Made by a program: the position numbers and the translations under genes. Positions 21,265 to 33,549 of a stretch of DNA of 64,000 nt are shown here, piece after piece. Below the pieces are notes generated by a model. The model saw nothing but the letters and a program-made list of their open reading frames with translations. It was not told the origin of the DNA and made no database searches. The stretch lies in contig JANPYM010000009.1 in NCBI GenBank assembly GCA_025890175.1, positions 1,365,782 through 1,429,781 on the forward strand, written 5' to 3'. Numbering within the stretch: position 1 is the stretch's first letter; every line of letters starts with the position of its first letter. The stretch is from Ciborinia camelliae (lineage: Eukaryota; Ascomycota; Leotiomycetes; Helotiales; Sclerotiniaceae).

Positions 21265-22790
21265 ACAGTAGCTACCTAGAAGTTGAAAATCTTGAAGTAG
21301 CTTTTTTCTTTCAAGTTTAGTTTGTCGAATGTTGAAAGAAGGGCTGCAGTTGTCCTTGTCAAAGGTGTCATTGATTGATCTTGGCCTCTAGATAAGCTTC
21401 GTCAATGCTTTGCTTGAAAAGCTTGTTTAGAGAGCGGGACTGCCTAAGTGGGCTTCGGTTAAAAATGACAATGTAGTCCTCCGGATGTACGAAGTACTAT
21501 CTGGCATACTGTATGTCTTGTGAAAGCATGCAAGCATTACCTACCTACCTACCTAGTAGGTAATAGTAAGAGTGAGGTACTGAGGCTGAGCAGTGCATAA
21601 ATCCACTCTACCTACTCGTATCTCGTATACCAAGGAAACTGTTGGAATCACCATGGGCGATGGAGAACAAATGAACTATAGTATGCAGTGTATTTGGCTC
21701 GAGGTTCTAAAACCCATGCTACAGATGGACTATATAAGCCCGCTAGTGCACTAGCGCCGTGCGCTGCATGCGCTTGCGTGCCGTAGGCACGTGATTTATC
21801 CAACAGAAACATTTACGGAAGAGATACAGCAGGAGAACCGGCTATTGTCTAACATGTGCTTTGTAGCATGGAATCATAATTAGTGAAATCGTATGTCGAT
21901 ATTTGCTTATTAGACTTGCATTATGGGGCTCGTATTATGTCCAGTAGACTGCAGTAGTCCAAGTTCCAACAGTGCATGCCCCGTATTAAAAGACCCACAT
22001 GCCGGATATCCATCGATGGATTGATCAGAGTACCTATGATGCTATGCTAATTGCTCTCCTTCTAAGCCTCGCTTATATTTGATAAAGACATCTATCCATG
22101 GATCTGCCTTTCAAGCAATTGGTCAAGAGAACCAATTTATACATCAATTGGCCAAACATAACCCAGTCGCCTAGCTTGTCGACCATGTAGAACCAACATA
22201 CCGGTATGTACCTAGGAATATATATACGTCACTACTCTGCACGTATCTCACAATTTTCTTTTCAAAGAAACCGTTTCAACCACGAAACATCTCACTATGC
22301 AGTAAGTTCTTACTTATCTTTAGGCCGGTCTTATCGACCAGCCAGACAAATACAGACTGAACCTAACGCTTTCACAGGAAATCCGACGTTATAACCTTAC
22401 TTCTCAAGATAGAGCGGTCCCTGCCGTACATTATCGCAGTCCTCCACTTGATCTCACTCCTGATACCAAAAGTGATTGAAGTGAGCAAATCAACTGCAGA
22501 TGCAATGAATCGGGCCAATATACATGCCAGCGTGATGCTGTGCTATCATATCTTTCGAGGGTAAGTTTTAGCTTCCTGTTTGTGTAGAATAAATATGTAA
22601 TAAAACTCGGATAATTAGACCAAGAGTCCCGTCACCAGAGTCGCCAGAGTCGCCAGAGAAGAACGTGGTTTGAAGGCATATGAAGAAGTAGCTTTCGGTG
22701 ATAGGATGAGAAGGGAAGGAAGATGAATGTGGAGAGTTCAGAGGTAACATTTAGAATGAATGAAATCAAGACTTTGGAGGAGAAACCTCA
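21265..22790 (+). repeat. Right arm of a diverged inverted duplication
   Basis: Matches the reverse complement of 12855-14715 in the same order (see the left arm). It holds the right copy of the small membrane-protein gene with its promoter. The two arms are clearly diverged, so the duplication is old. About 6.5 kb lie between them here, or about 4.8 kb once the false repeat is removed. Confidence 0.7.
22297..22673 (+). CDS. Small single-pass membrane protein, right copy
   Basis: Exons 22297-22301 (ATGCA only), 22378-22560 and 22619-22673 (TGA). Introns of 76 and 58 nt have GTAAGT donors, a CCTAAC branch site and CACAG and TTAG acceptors. The product has 80 residues: a short basic/acidic N-terminus, a hydrophobic segment after RSLPYI (about residues 16-36), a polar middle, and a tail with the repeat SPESPESPE. 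A TATATATAC element lies about 80 bp upstream of the ATG. Pairwise comparison with the left copy shows conserved gene structure and core (LPYIxAVLxLxSLL), which supports a real protein. If the second intron were not removed, translation would stop at TAA 22562. Confidence 0.6.
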
Positions 22791-23561
22791 ATACTTCGAA
22801 GAGGGGCTAGTAATCCCGTGGAAGGTTTGATTAGAACAATTTCGATGGTTTTTGGCAATTATATTGACTCCTGCCGTTCTTGGGAAGTAAGCACGCTCTT
22901 TAACTACCTCCTGTTAGTAAATCATACAGTATATATAGAAGCAGAATCAAGTCTCTATGGGAAAATGAACCTCAAAGATCCAGAATTACCTAGGTTTAAG
23001 TGATCTCTCCTGTTCCCATTTATATCAGACTCATCCCATATGAGCAAAAACACATTGCATTTCACCAATAACTCTCGATCAAAAGGTCAATATAACTCTG
23101 TCCCTTAAACATCCTCCAGTAAGCCTCAAAGTGAGTATCTTTGGAATCAAACAGCCTCCATTCAGCATCTCATCTTCACATAGACTTGTGTTTATCTCGA
23201 CAGCTGCTTATTTCATCCTCGAGATCGATGTTTATCTCTTTATTTTGCGCAACTACATCATTAATCAGAGAGTTGAAAATCAACATCTAATGGTACGATT
23301 GAAGAGTGTAAGAGGGACGGAGTTGTCATTACCTATGCTATGGAAGAATGCTATGTACTGCTATTTAGCGTTAGCGTAACATGAAATAAAAGTAATAAGG
23401 TTCGATGACCCTGGACCCATGTCATTTTGGTGACAATCAATTCAAATCACATGATAGCTTCCGGCCAAGCTCCACCCCACCGATCAATGATCAACCACAT
23501 TTTGAATAGCTTCAATATCTAGCTAGCTACCCAGTAGGTTACATAAAGCTCACTTAATATA
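22674..23561. other. Intergenic region
   Basis: Right edge of the island and promoter of the Vps23 gene. Short ORFs (22818-23003, 23131-23379) show no recognisable domain. No other feature was seen. Confidence 0.45.
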
Positions 23562-25492
23562 ATGGCCGTTGTTCAACAGCGAGTTTTGAATTGGCTATAC
23601 AGTGTTCTCACGAGTGTATGTGAATCTGCGAATGCGCATGCGCATGTTCCAATCTAGTTAATACTTACTTTCAATATAGGAATATCGAGATGTGAATCGT
23701 ACATATAATGACGTCGCCCAAACACTTTCTCACTACACCTCATTATCCCCACGGACGGATGTCTACAGTACGTACTTGGCATACAGAATATGCGATAAGC
23801 TCGAATACTGATGCATAAGGACAATAGCATACGAGACTGGCGCATCTTCACTCCTCCTTCATCTTTCCGGCACTCTGCCTGTGAATTTTCGTGGCACAAC
23901 CTACAGATTCCCGATCGCACTATGGATACCTCACGCATATCCGCAAGAAGCCCCGTTGGTATATGTGACACCAGTTGAAGGAATGGTGGTAAGAGCAGGT
24001 CAACATGTAGATCCGCAAGGGAAGGTCTATCATCCATACCTGATGAGGTGGCCGGACTACTGGGATGTAAGTTGCACAAATCGACATATTGAAGCTTTGA
24101 AATTACTTGGCAGATATGCTGATTAATTGGCATATAAAGAAATCCAATATAATCGATTTCCTGGCGATTCTGAGAGACATTTTTGCCAAAGAGCCTCCCG
24201 TCATTTCTAGACAGCAACAAAATGCCCCACCACGTCCACAATCGACAGCTATACCTCCTCCTATACCTCCACTTCCTCCCAATATATCTCGATCAATACC
24301 AAATCCAGCTTCTCCACACCCATTAGCTGATGAGCGACCTCCACCTCCCCCACCGAAACCTACAAGCAATACCATACCATACTCTCCTTCAGGTTCGTCG
24401 CGGCGAGACAGTGGGCCACCGTTACCTCCACTACCTACACAGGGTGGGTATGATAATGGCAGATATGGACCGCCAATGCCACAATCGCCAAACAGACAAT
24501 CGCATACTCCCCAAAGAAGTAGTAGTCTACGTTACGAGAGTGCCCCTCCATTACCACCGCAACAGTCCAGGCAAAACTTACCGGAACCATCATATAGCCC
24601 TGTGAGTCCAATAACTCCACCAGAAGATCCATATAGACAATCCTCATACTCTCAGTCATACCAGCAACCCCCACAGTCTCAGCAACCTCAACATCCTTCA
24701 CCACAGCAATCATACCACTTAAATAATGTCCAGCAACCTACCCCTCAGAATGGTAGACCCCCACCACCTCAATATATGCATCCACAGCAACAACAGCAAC
24801 AACCATACCCTGGCCATCCACCCCACCAACAATGGCCCAGATATCAGCAGCAGCAACCTCCACCACCACAACCCCAAGCCAAACCTCCACCGCCCCCTGA
24901 CCTTCTTGATGCCCCCTTAACACTCTCCATCCCCGACGCCTCCTCTGCCAACCTTCCAGCCCCACCTGTTCCCCCAAACCCAGAAAAAGATATGCTACTC
25001 CAAAAACTCGCCATCGCCCTGCACTCTCAACGCCTCCACCACACCACCCAAACCACCTCTTCCCTCCCAGGCCTACACGCGCAACAAACCTCTATGCTCA
25101 GCACCCTCAACTCCATGCAATCCGAACTATCCGCGCTCGAATCACTTTCCACCCTCCTCGCTACCAATACAAACATCCTGCACACCTCTCTCCAAACCGC
25201 CGATCAACTTCTCCAATCCTCTCAACATCGTACTCCGCCTTCTATCGACGAACTGCTCGTCGCTCCAACAGTTGCCGGAAATCAACTCTACGAATTAGTT
25301 TGTGAAGAAAGGAGTTTAGGGGATGCGATTGATGTACTAGGACGAGCGGTTGAGAGGGGACGAATCAGTGGACCAACTTTTGCGAAATTGACGAGGGGAC
25401 TGGCTAGGGAATGGTTTTTGAAAAAAGCGTTGGTTAGGAAGATTGGGAGGGGGATGGGATTAAGTGGAGTAGTTGGACAGGGTGGTTATTGA
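23562..25492 (+). CDS. VPS23: ESCRT-I subunit Vps23/TSG101
   Basis: Four exons (23562-23615, 23680-23767, 23828-24066, 24140-25492) join in frame to 577 residues. The N-terminal UEV domain (about 1-150) is clear: NWLYSVL, SLSPRTDVYTYETG, LSGTLPVNFRGTTYRFPIAL, and HVDPQGKVYHPYLMRW, a ubiquitin-E2 fold without a catalytic Cys. A long Pro/Gln-rich linker (about 160-430), a coiled-coil stalk (about 440-510) and the C-terminal steadiness box (DELLVAPTVAGNQLYELV onward) follow. Vps23 binds ubiquitinated cargo on endosomes and starts multivesicular-body sorting; in filamentous fungi it also takes part in pH signalling. Length and domain order are as expected. Confidence 0.93.
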
Positions 25493-26061
25493 TATTGTCG
25501 TTGACAAATGGGTGGGGGGATACAATGAACAGCAATGGCTAGCTGAATTCGAGAATATTTACATACCTAGTACATAGAAAGAAGGGACAGAAGATGAAAG
25601 TTGTCCGAAAAAAGGAAAGCAAAGAAAGCAGCGCAAAGCAAATAAATAATGTGGCCAGTACATCACATACCAATACCAATATCGATACTACAAATCAGAA
25701 TCCAATATTATAATATCTCCATTCCAATCCTCACTTCGCAATTGTGCAGTGAGGAATAATGTATAAGTGATAGTAGGTATGCCTCAAGATCATTGTATCC
25801 TAATCTCAATCCTGATTTTTATTTTGTCTAATTCTATGGATTTTAATCATAATCATTGTCATCTATGCTATCCCTCTATTTCTATTTTAATTTCCTACTT
25901 AACCAGCAGAAGAATATCCTACCCAGACAGACCTTCAGTCCTCACTCAACCAACACCTGATTCTTCCATGCCATCCCCTAATGCCTAAAAGCATTCATAC
26001 AATTTAGTCTTTCGATTTCTCTATCTCCCTTCCCCAAAATACCTAGGAGTATTCTTTCAAG
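25493..26061. other. Convergent 3' intergenic region
   Basis: 569 bp between the stop codons of Vps23 (+) and the next gene (-). AT-rich; no gene or strong repeat seen. Confidence 0.4.
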
Positions 26062-28733
26062 TTATCTTCCCCCACCCTCCTTCTCCCCTTCTTTTCTCCT
26101 CTCCAATTTCCTTCCCCTGCTCCTCTCTCTCTCCTCGACCCTCTCCCTATCCCTACAAATATCCACCATTCTCTTCATCTCCACCGCCCTCCTTGGTTTG
26201 GGTTCTGTTAACCCACATTCTGCCTCCTTGAATACCATACTTAACTCGCTACTCGTACTAACATCTCTTATCCTATTCCCAATTCCTCCCATCCCCTTAC
26301 CCCTCCCCACCAAAACTTGAAAATCCATCACCTCATCCACCAAAGACCCATCCCACTCAATCTCCCTCCCAACCTCATCCAAATCAATACTATCACTCCC
26401 ATCCCTACCCATATGCATCCGCCCATCTCTTAATCCCCTCTTCACCGGTAAATGCCCCAGGGCCTCGCCATCACCCTCACCCATCATTGGAAGAACTTCA
26501 TTATGCTTCCCCATCACATGTTTTCTACTCCCCAATCTGGGTCCCTTACTCCCCTCCCTTTTTCTCTCTCCAGCTTTCCTAGTTGGGGGTATAGCAGTTA
26601 CCTCTTCATCATCCCCATCTCCACCAATTTTCCCCTCCTTATCCTTCTCATCTTCTTTCCCCTTCCCTTTCCACGCCCCTATCGCTACAATTGCCATTGG
26701 GAATACGGGATTAGATTTCTTATCATTTCCATCTTCATCTCGAGTCGGACTTATTTCGAAACATTCTTTGCGGCCATCTACCAGTGTTCGGGGGATTTTA
26801 TTGGTAGCAATGTGCTTACTACTATCAATTTCTTTCTTCTTTTCCTTCCCAGGACTGATGAAAGGAGAATCGTTTTTCTTCGAGATTTCCTCAAACATCT
26901 TCAACTTATCTGCAATCAGACCATTCCTTATCTGTTTAGGTCTCTTGATGCCTGATCGCGGCCATGTTTGAAGAGCTGACTTCTCAAATTGCTGTGAAGC
27001 CATTGGCGATGCCTCTAATCTCTGCAGAGATTTTCTCCGAGGTGTCTGTTGACGTCCTGGCATCGCGGCCCTCTCCTGTTTCTCCAATGGCAAAGTGGAT
27101 ACTCTCTGCAAAAGTGTTTTCGACGGAGTCTGTTTTCTTGGGGTGGGAAATTTGGGGCTTGGATTGCGCGGCACAGGAATGCTATGTTTGGGACTGTTAT
27201 TGTTCTTCCTGCAAACGCGCGCTGAAAAAATCGGAGGAGGTGGAGGAGGTGGAGGAGTAGGTATAGTTGAACTCCCCCCTTCTTTAATGGGAGATACTGT
27301 TCTCCGTTCTGCTTCTTTGGTTGCGGAGCCTGGCAACACGGTAGAAGCAAAGGAGGCACCACCATCAAACCGCATTCTCATATCCGCAACCTTCGACTTC
27401 GAACGAAATGAGGTAGAATCCTGAATTCGTTGAGATTGTCTGATATCATCTTCTTTCCCATCGTTTTTGGGCATCGGAGATGCCTCATAGCTCTCTTCTG
27501 GGGCAATATTGCCTTGAATTTGAGCTTTCCGTACTTCGCTTTTAGCTTGGTATATTGCCTCAATCTTCTCACTGATTTGGTTGCGTCTGGTATCAACGTC
27601 TTTCTGCATGCCCGTCTTGAGGTCTTTGCGGCCGGGGATAGTTCTTCCTCTTGGCCTTGAAATTTTGGGCATCTCGGAACTTCTCGTGGGAGTATTGTTG
27701 AGTTCGTATCGAGCTAATGAACGACCACGAGTACTTGTGTCGGCTTAAATGAAAGTTAGTATCTCGCCCAGGCAAATTTTTTAGTTGGTTAGAGAAGCCA
27801 AGAGCCTCGCTGGGTCTAGTATCGAGGGGTTAATCGATTAAGGATGATCAACGTACCTTTGGGCTCTGAGTTAAGTCTGCAAAATGGCTGTGTTTTCGTT
27901 GGTGAAGAATGAGGTGAAATAGCCGTTGAAGATGTTGCCTTTTCAGACGATCCTTGGGATGTTAGAAATGGATTTTGAACTGCCTCACCAAAAAACTTTC
28001 TTTGCTTCCTTGATGTTGGTGGCGAATATTGTGATTTAACGGGTGATGAAATTGTGCTCTTCTCCCTGGCTAATTCTGATGTCCTCGAAAAGTTTGTCGA
28101 GCCCATAGCTGGCACTTTGAATATTGGCGTTCGAGCCCCTGTTGTCCAAGAAGCGGGGGAAGATTCAGCGTTATGTCGATTGCCATTATGATTTGGTGCA
28201 GCTTTAAACAGGTCAATTTTCGGGGGACTTGTTTTCGAGGGACTGGTGGGTGCTTTCTCGTCTGGACTTCCATCAAAGAATCGTATCCTATCCTTAATCA
28301 TTTTTCCTATCTTCTTGTTTGGAGACTTCTTCGGTAGTATATATGCTGGAACTTCAACTTTCGTTACACTCCTATGGTTAGAGGTAGATCTCGGCGGGAT
28401 TATTTGATTTTCACTTTTCAATGGTGTCTTTGTGGTGATAGACTGCCGTGGTGTTCTTAATTGTCGTGGTTGAAATTGCTTTTTTGAAGAAGATCTAAGC
28501 CTTGTGGATTTGGTGCTACTAGGAGTACCTTCCCATGTATTGTTTTCCAGGTATTCATCAATAAAGACATCGTCTTCATTGGACAAGCTCCTAATAGTCG
28601 GGCTCAGAATTGTGGACAATCGTTTTTGTGAAGAATCTCGGGTTCTGCTTCTCTTTCTAGGAGAGTTTCGTGCTGAATGTAATGGCGCAGGCTGGAGTGT
28701 GAGATCTTGGATTGGAAGACTTAAGGCATCCAT
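26062..28733 (-). CDS. Large disordered basic protein of unknown function
   Basis: Exon 1 is 28733-27857 and exon 2 is 27743-26062, with a 113-nt intron (GTACGT donor, TTTAAG acceptor) that keeps the frame through LNSEPK/ADTSTRG. The product has 852 residues, is rich in Ser, Pro, Lys and Arg, and has no globular domain that I recognise. Two short helical motifs resemble each other: MIKDRIRFFDG (about residues 150-160) and IADKLKMFEE (about 590-600). The second half has a polyproline run (PTPPPPPPPPIF) that could bind SH3/EVH1/profilin partners. The C-terminus is extremely charged (ERERSRGRKLERRKE). It may be a cytoskeleton- or nucleus-associated scaffold, but that is a guess. Confidence 0.7.
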
Positions 28734-28771
28734 GGCTTCGAACTTGCCAACCAGACATCGAAGAGCCGATG

Positions 28772-29037
28772 TTACAGCCGGCTTTGACCTAAGATATATA
28801 CTGTCAGTATTTTATAAAGCATCATCTGAGATTCAAGACCTGTTGAGTTAACACATATAACATAGTAGCGGGGAGTTTCTCACCGATAAAAAGTCTTATA
28901 GTCCCTATACATCCGCCCACTACAAAGAGTACCAGGACCATCAGTAGAAGAACGCCTCGATCTCGATTTCCCCGGGGCGGGAAATTTAACATTGGTGCCA
29001 TAGCCACTACGATCATGACTGCTACCGCATAATCCAT
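28772..29037 (-). CDS. Possible small two-helix membrane protein
   Basis: Candidate exons 29037-28884 and 28839-28772 (TAA) with a 44-nt intron (GTGAGA donor, CAACAG acceptor), 73 residues. The first exon reads MDYAVAVMIVVAMAPMLNF, a polar PPRGNRDRG turn, then VLLLMVLVLFVVGGCIG: two hydrophobic helices with a positive loop. The stop is only 38 bp from the ATG of the next minus-strand gene, which is tight for separate genes and weakens the call. It could also be an upstream ORF in that gene's leader. No homologue was recognised. Confidence 0.3.
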
Positions 29038-29596
29038 GATACATAACTGCAACAATAGAACTGCATCCACTGGCCGTGTAAATACTTCAAGTCAAAATCA
29101 GATAGCAGAGAACACTATGATATGATCACTAGCACGAAGCAGTGAAATAGTTATGTTAGGCGAAAAAGTGGTTGAACGAATGACAATATGAAGTTGTGGT
29201 GTTGTTTGATGGTTTCTATTTCACAATTCAATAAGATGAACTGGTGAGGGAAACTACTTCCATTTACGGTGGGAAATGATATTGAAAAAGGAAGTCCCGA
29301 CTGGCACTTGCCAAAGTTACCTAGAATAAAAGCACGTCATCGTACCCAAAAGAACTCTTAATGTGTAAAAACGATATCTTTTGTTCAAGAGATCACTAAA
29401 ATTAATACCATGCATTTCCATGCGTAAATCAATTTGAAGAAGGAAAATTTATGTCCGATTCGCTTTGCACCTGTGCAAATACTCTTAATGCTCACCGCCA
29501 CCATATTCTGGATATATCTTTCGTCTCCATTGAACTTCCCGCCTTATCATTATCAACTCATGGGTATCTATCATGCGTAACTGTAATCAAATCCAC

Positions 29597-30844
29597 TTAT
29601 ACTTTTTGAACACCATACGACCTATCGATGCGAACACCCATAGCCTCAAGATCCAATTCCGTGCTGTCTCGGGGGACGTATCGTTCCTGATTATCCACAA
29701 CGACAGAGTCAATCGTGGCGACTTGTTCCATGACATTGCTACCTTTTCTTGTGGCGTTGCTTCCCTTTCTGGATTGAAAATCGATTCGTGAGGACTGTGC
29801 TGTGATATCGCTAGCATATGTATTTCGTGAATAATTTCCAGATGGTTGAGAGAAAGCGTGTGTGCCATTAGAACCAGTAAGATTGGACATGTCGGTAGAA
29901 GACATTTCTTCATCAGTTGCCATACTGGCCCAAAGTGAAGAAATGGGAAGTAAGAGCGCGACCATGGTTAGAGCAAGAGTGCCTGCTTCTGGGAATGACA
30001 CTGGAGTTACATATTCGAGGACCGCGAATATGGCTATTTGAAGTTAGTTTGCCTTCGAACCAGAGGAAAAATATGAGATTTTACAAGGAATAATCATCGT
30101 ACAGCCTCCCATAGCAGCGAGAATTCGCACAGCGCTCCATTGTTTCCACCCATGTCTTCGGCGATTATAGAGAGTCCAAACCAACTTCCCCGTAAAGATG
30201 AGGGAGAAGAACCAAATCGAAATTGTCTCCGTAACAAGTGCTCCTTTGGTTAACCATTGCGTCGGTATAGAAGAAGCACTCGTTGACAAAATGGCTATGG
30301 AATTGACGACCGTGAGGGCAAATCTAAAGCCGATTGCTAATAGAGCAACGATAAAAGAGAGACAAGTGAGGATAATTCGATATATGTCGTCCAAGCCCTT
30401 GCATACGGTATAAGCTTGAAGGTACAAGGACATGTTGACTGTGATTGTCATAAGAAGAGGAATAACACTACCAGCAACACTAGTAGCATAATCAGATCTC
30501 GGTACTCTGCTAAAATCCATTGTGAAAGCCGCATAGAAATCATTGAACGCCGAGACAAAATAAATGGCAAAGAGGAGAGCGCGAAGGAAGCCGAAAAGGA
30601 GTGAGAGGATGTTGAGCGCAAAGAGGATAGTTTTGCGTTTGGCTGCCCTTGTAAGAACGACGACGACAAAAAACATCAATAAGCAAGCTCCAGCCTGGGC
30701 ACCAAAGTTGATAGAACTAGCCGCATTGTAGTAGTAGAAAGAGTCAACATCAAGAGGGGTGAGTGTGACAGGCGTGACGCCATCAGCCATGAGAATAGTA
30801 AAGCTTTGGGTGAGCGGATCGAAGCTGGAATTAGTAGAAGCCAT
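29597..30844 (-). CDS. STE2: Alpha-type pheromone receptor, Ste2 family GPCR
   Basis: Exons 30844-30103 and 30033-29597 flank a 69-nt intron (GTACGA donor, AAATAG acceptor); 392 residues. Seven hydrophobic helices can be traced, starting at FGAQAGACLLMFFVVVVLT and ending with the segment after SIFAVLEYVTPVSFPEAGTL. The extracellular N-terminus (FDPLTQSFTIL) and the LYLQAYTVCKGL loop are typical of Ste2/PreB receptors. The cytoplasmic tail (about 290-392) is rich in Ser/Thr, as expected of a region phosphorylated for desensitisation. It senses the alpha-factor-like peptide in mating and, in several moulds, in chemotropism. The Pro in helix 6 (VTPVSFPE) is visible. Confidence 0.9.
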
Positions 30845-33549
30845 CTTTGCCTTGACTGTTCTCAGACTCGTGGGAAGTTTAGTTCAGGTATCGAAGTGGT
30901 GGATTTCGAAGGGAAACCGTAGAAGGAAATGTAACGATCGCTATTATAGAGTGATTGAAGTATTATTACTTTGGCATGGAAAGTTGAGGATGTTGAAAGT
31001 AGGAGTTTGCGAGCTGGTTATAAAAGGGGAAGATATTCTGTATTCAAGCGGTCCTAAAAGACATGAAATAGTTACGAGACCACAAGTCGTGCTCATAACG
31101 ACAGTGTCTCGAGATGATAGCAGGGGCATTACTTTGCCATAGTATTGTGGATATAATATTGAATTTGACGAGGATCAAGGTCTTGATAGTTTAACAGTAG
31201 TATCGCACTTAAGAACAATGGAAACTATCCTTAGTATTGTTCGATTTTACCGAATGAGTCCACGTTTTGAGCACAAAAGGATTAATCGTGTCAGAATAGT
31301 GAATTATGATGACAAATACTAGTGCTTAATACCATCATACCTAGGAATAGCTTCATACTTTGTGACAAATCGGAAACCTTGAGTATAATGGAAATCAAAG
31401 AATAAGTAATTATTTCATAGCTAATTTTAACATAGACTACTGAGTCTAAATCAATCAGCGGCGGATGTCTATCTAAAAGTATTAGCATCGCATGGCATTG
31501 CATGGCATTGCATGGCATTGCATGGCAATCTAGAAATATGAGTATATTGCTTTGTGGCGGATGTCCTTAGTATTGTTCGTGATACCTTCATATTGTTCAT
31601 GTAGGCGAGCCACATGAAATATTTACCAAAAGCAGTGAACTTTTTTTTGGAACGGCAGAAAAGAGAGAGAAAGAGAAAGTGGAACTGATCGTCAATGTGC
31701 GACCAAAATAGACAACATTGTTTTTAATTCTGTGTTATAAATGGATCAAATAAGGATACCTGACATGTTGATGTGTTCAAATTCCATGAGGTGAAGTCGC
31801 TGTCAGTTGAGGAAATGTGAAGTTGTCAAATCAGGTGAGACCAAATATGCCAAGAATCTAAATTTGGTGTGCGGCTCACGTGCTACAACTTCCTCCGAGG
31901 GACTGGGACTTGCCGACAACAATTCCAAATTCCCAATTCCATTTCTTTCGCGGCCCGTTTCAATGCATCGGATCATCACGTATGTCTACTCTGATGTTGT
32001 GTATATCAGTCATCGATACCTATTTGATGCATTGATAACACGCTTCTGCATCTTTCCGTTGTTGATATATCATAACCTATCAGAAGATATAATCCGATTG
32101 AACGCCACCGAAAGAGAACACAAGAAGGATCGGGAATTTGCATAGCGGATAAGAAGGTTAAAGATATGCATCGGAACGCTTTCTCTTCCCTATTTTGGAA
32201 AAAAAAGACAAAGAAGACACTCCGACCTCAGATCGAGAATGGTCTTGCAAGTTCCTATGTCAGGTGTTACCTTCATTGATAGCTAACCCTGGATACATAC
32301 CATGTGATGGCTTTAGCTGGCATGCTTTACTAGGTAGGTAGTTACAATTCGTGGTTACCCAAGAAATCCCAAACCCATCAAATGGTCATTGTTGTAGTCT
32401 TCATTTGCTTCTCATAAACTATTTCTACTTTTGTCAAACACCACTCGATGTCGAATATCATAAGCATCCTTGGCTCGGTTTCGGCTGTGGTCGTTGCTGT
32501 GTGAATATAGTATTGAGGGTCATAAACATTTTAATGAGGGAATGGAATGACACCAGAATATGGATATCTTCATCCGCGTCTGTTTGCCCTGCTTTCCATT
32601 CCTGGCTGTAATTGGCACTCTTGACGAGGAGGCATCATTTCAACCCGAGTCTTCCTCTCATTTTGGCAAGGTTTGACGATTTAGAAGGTGCAGTCTCATA
32701 ATAAACTTTCCTGCATACACCATTGTTATCATTTCTATACATGGTATTGGTCTTTGTCCCTTTCTATCCATCGAGTAGGCTCAGAATAGGATATAGCAAA
32801 CTCCAACGAGTCTTTTCGCGGCCATTTCCATTGCCTTTCCCTTAAATTCTTTTCACAGCCCTAGCTCCACAGACCAGGGAGGGAATAGAGATGAAAGAGG
32901 ATATAGAGAAGAAAGATGCCAAGAAAGCAAAGAAAGCTGCCTGTATCTTCAAACGGGGCTCACCAGATAACCGGCGCAACTCAACTCACCATCAAAGGTA
33001 GTTTTGCCTCTTCCACTTCTTCCGACAGTGAATTTGAATACATATGGAATCACGATGAAGACATCCATATGGGTGGTAGTGTGGCATCAATGTGTGGCTA
33101 TGCGACGATGTATGGCGGTGAGTACTTGGGTAGATCCCACATCTGCTATCAGTAGAGTGTCATTGAATGGTGGATGTTCCACAATATAGAATAGGAGTGT
33201 TTGTTTTGCCATTGAACATTTGAATACCTTCACAATTTCCTAAGCCACTGCAAGAGTGGACGAGGTTCATCGTTGCTCGACACAGGCTTCCTTAAGGTTG
33301 TTTGCTCTCTAAAATTGCATATGGTACCTAGGTAGTAGGTAGCTGGAGGGGTCGCAGGGTGTCAAATAGTCCGTGCACTGATTATTAACGCCTTACATTC
33401 AAGACATCAACTTCGTCCCCCACCTCAATGCGCCGCTCTCTCGCTTAGCAAAAGTTCGTATACACAAGATCAATTTTGAAAATTTCCCTCTGGTTCCTTC
33501 CAACCTTCAACGACAACTCATATTCCAGTAGTGCGGTCAATCTATCAAG
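30845..33549. other. Long intergenic region upstream of STE2 and RPL5
   Basis: Divergent promoters of the receptor gene (-) and the ribosomal-protein gene (+). No convincing gene was found. A 79-codon ORF at 32916-33155 has somewhat coding-like composition but no support. A 10-bp tandem repeat at 31491-31527 is listed separately. Confidence 0.45.
31491..31527 (+). repeat. Tandem repeat of CATGGCATTG
   Basis: Three full copies and one partial copy of the 10-base unit, without mismatches, in the STE2 upstream region. Confidence 0.9.

Noticed and set aside
32916..33155. 79-codon ORF upstream of RPL5
   Set aside because: Some coding-like composition, and an alternative start at 32891 in another frame would need a 31-nt intron, too short to be credible. 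No support beyond that.
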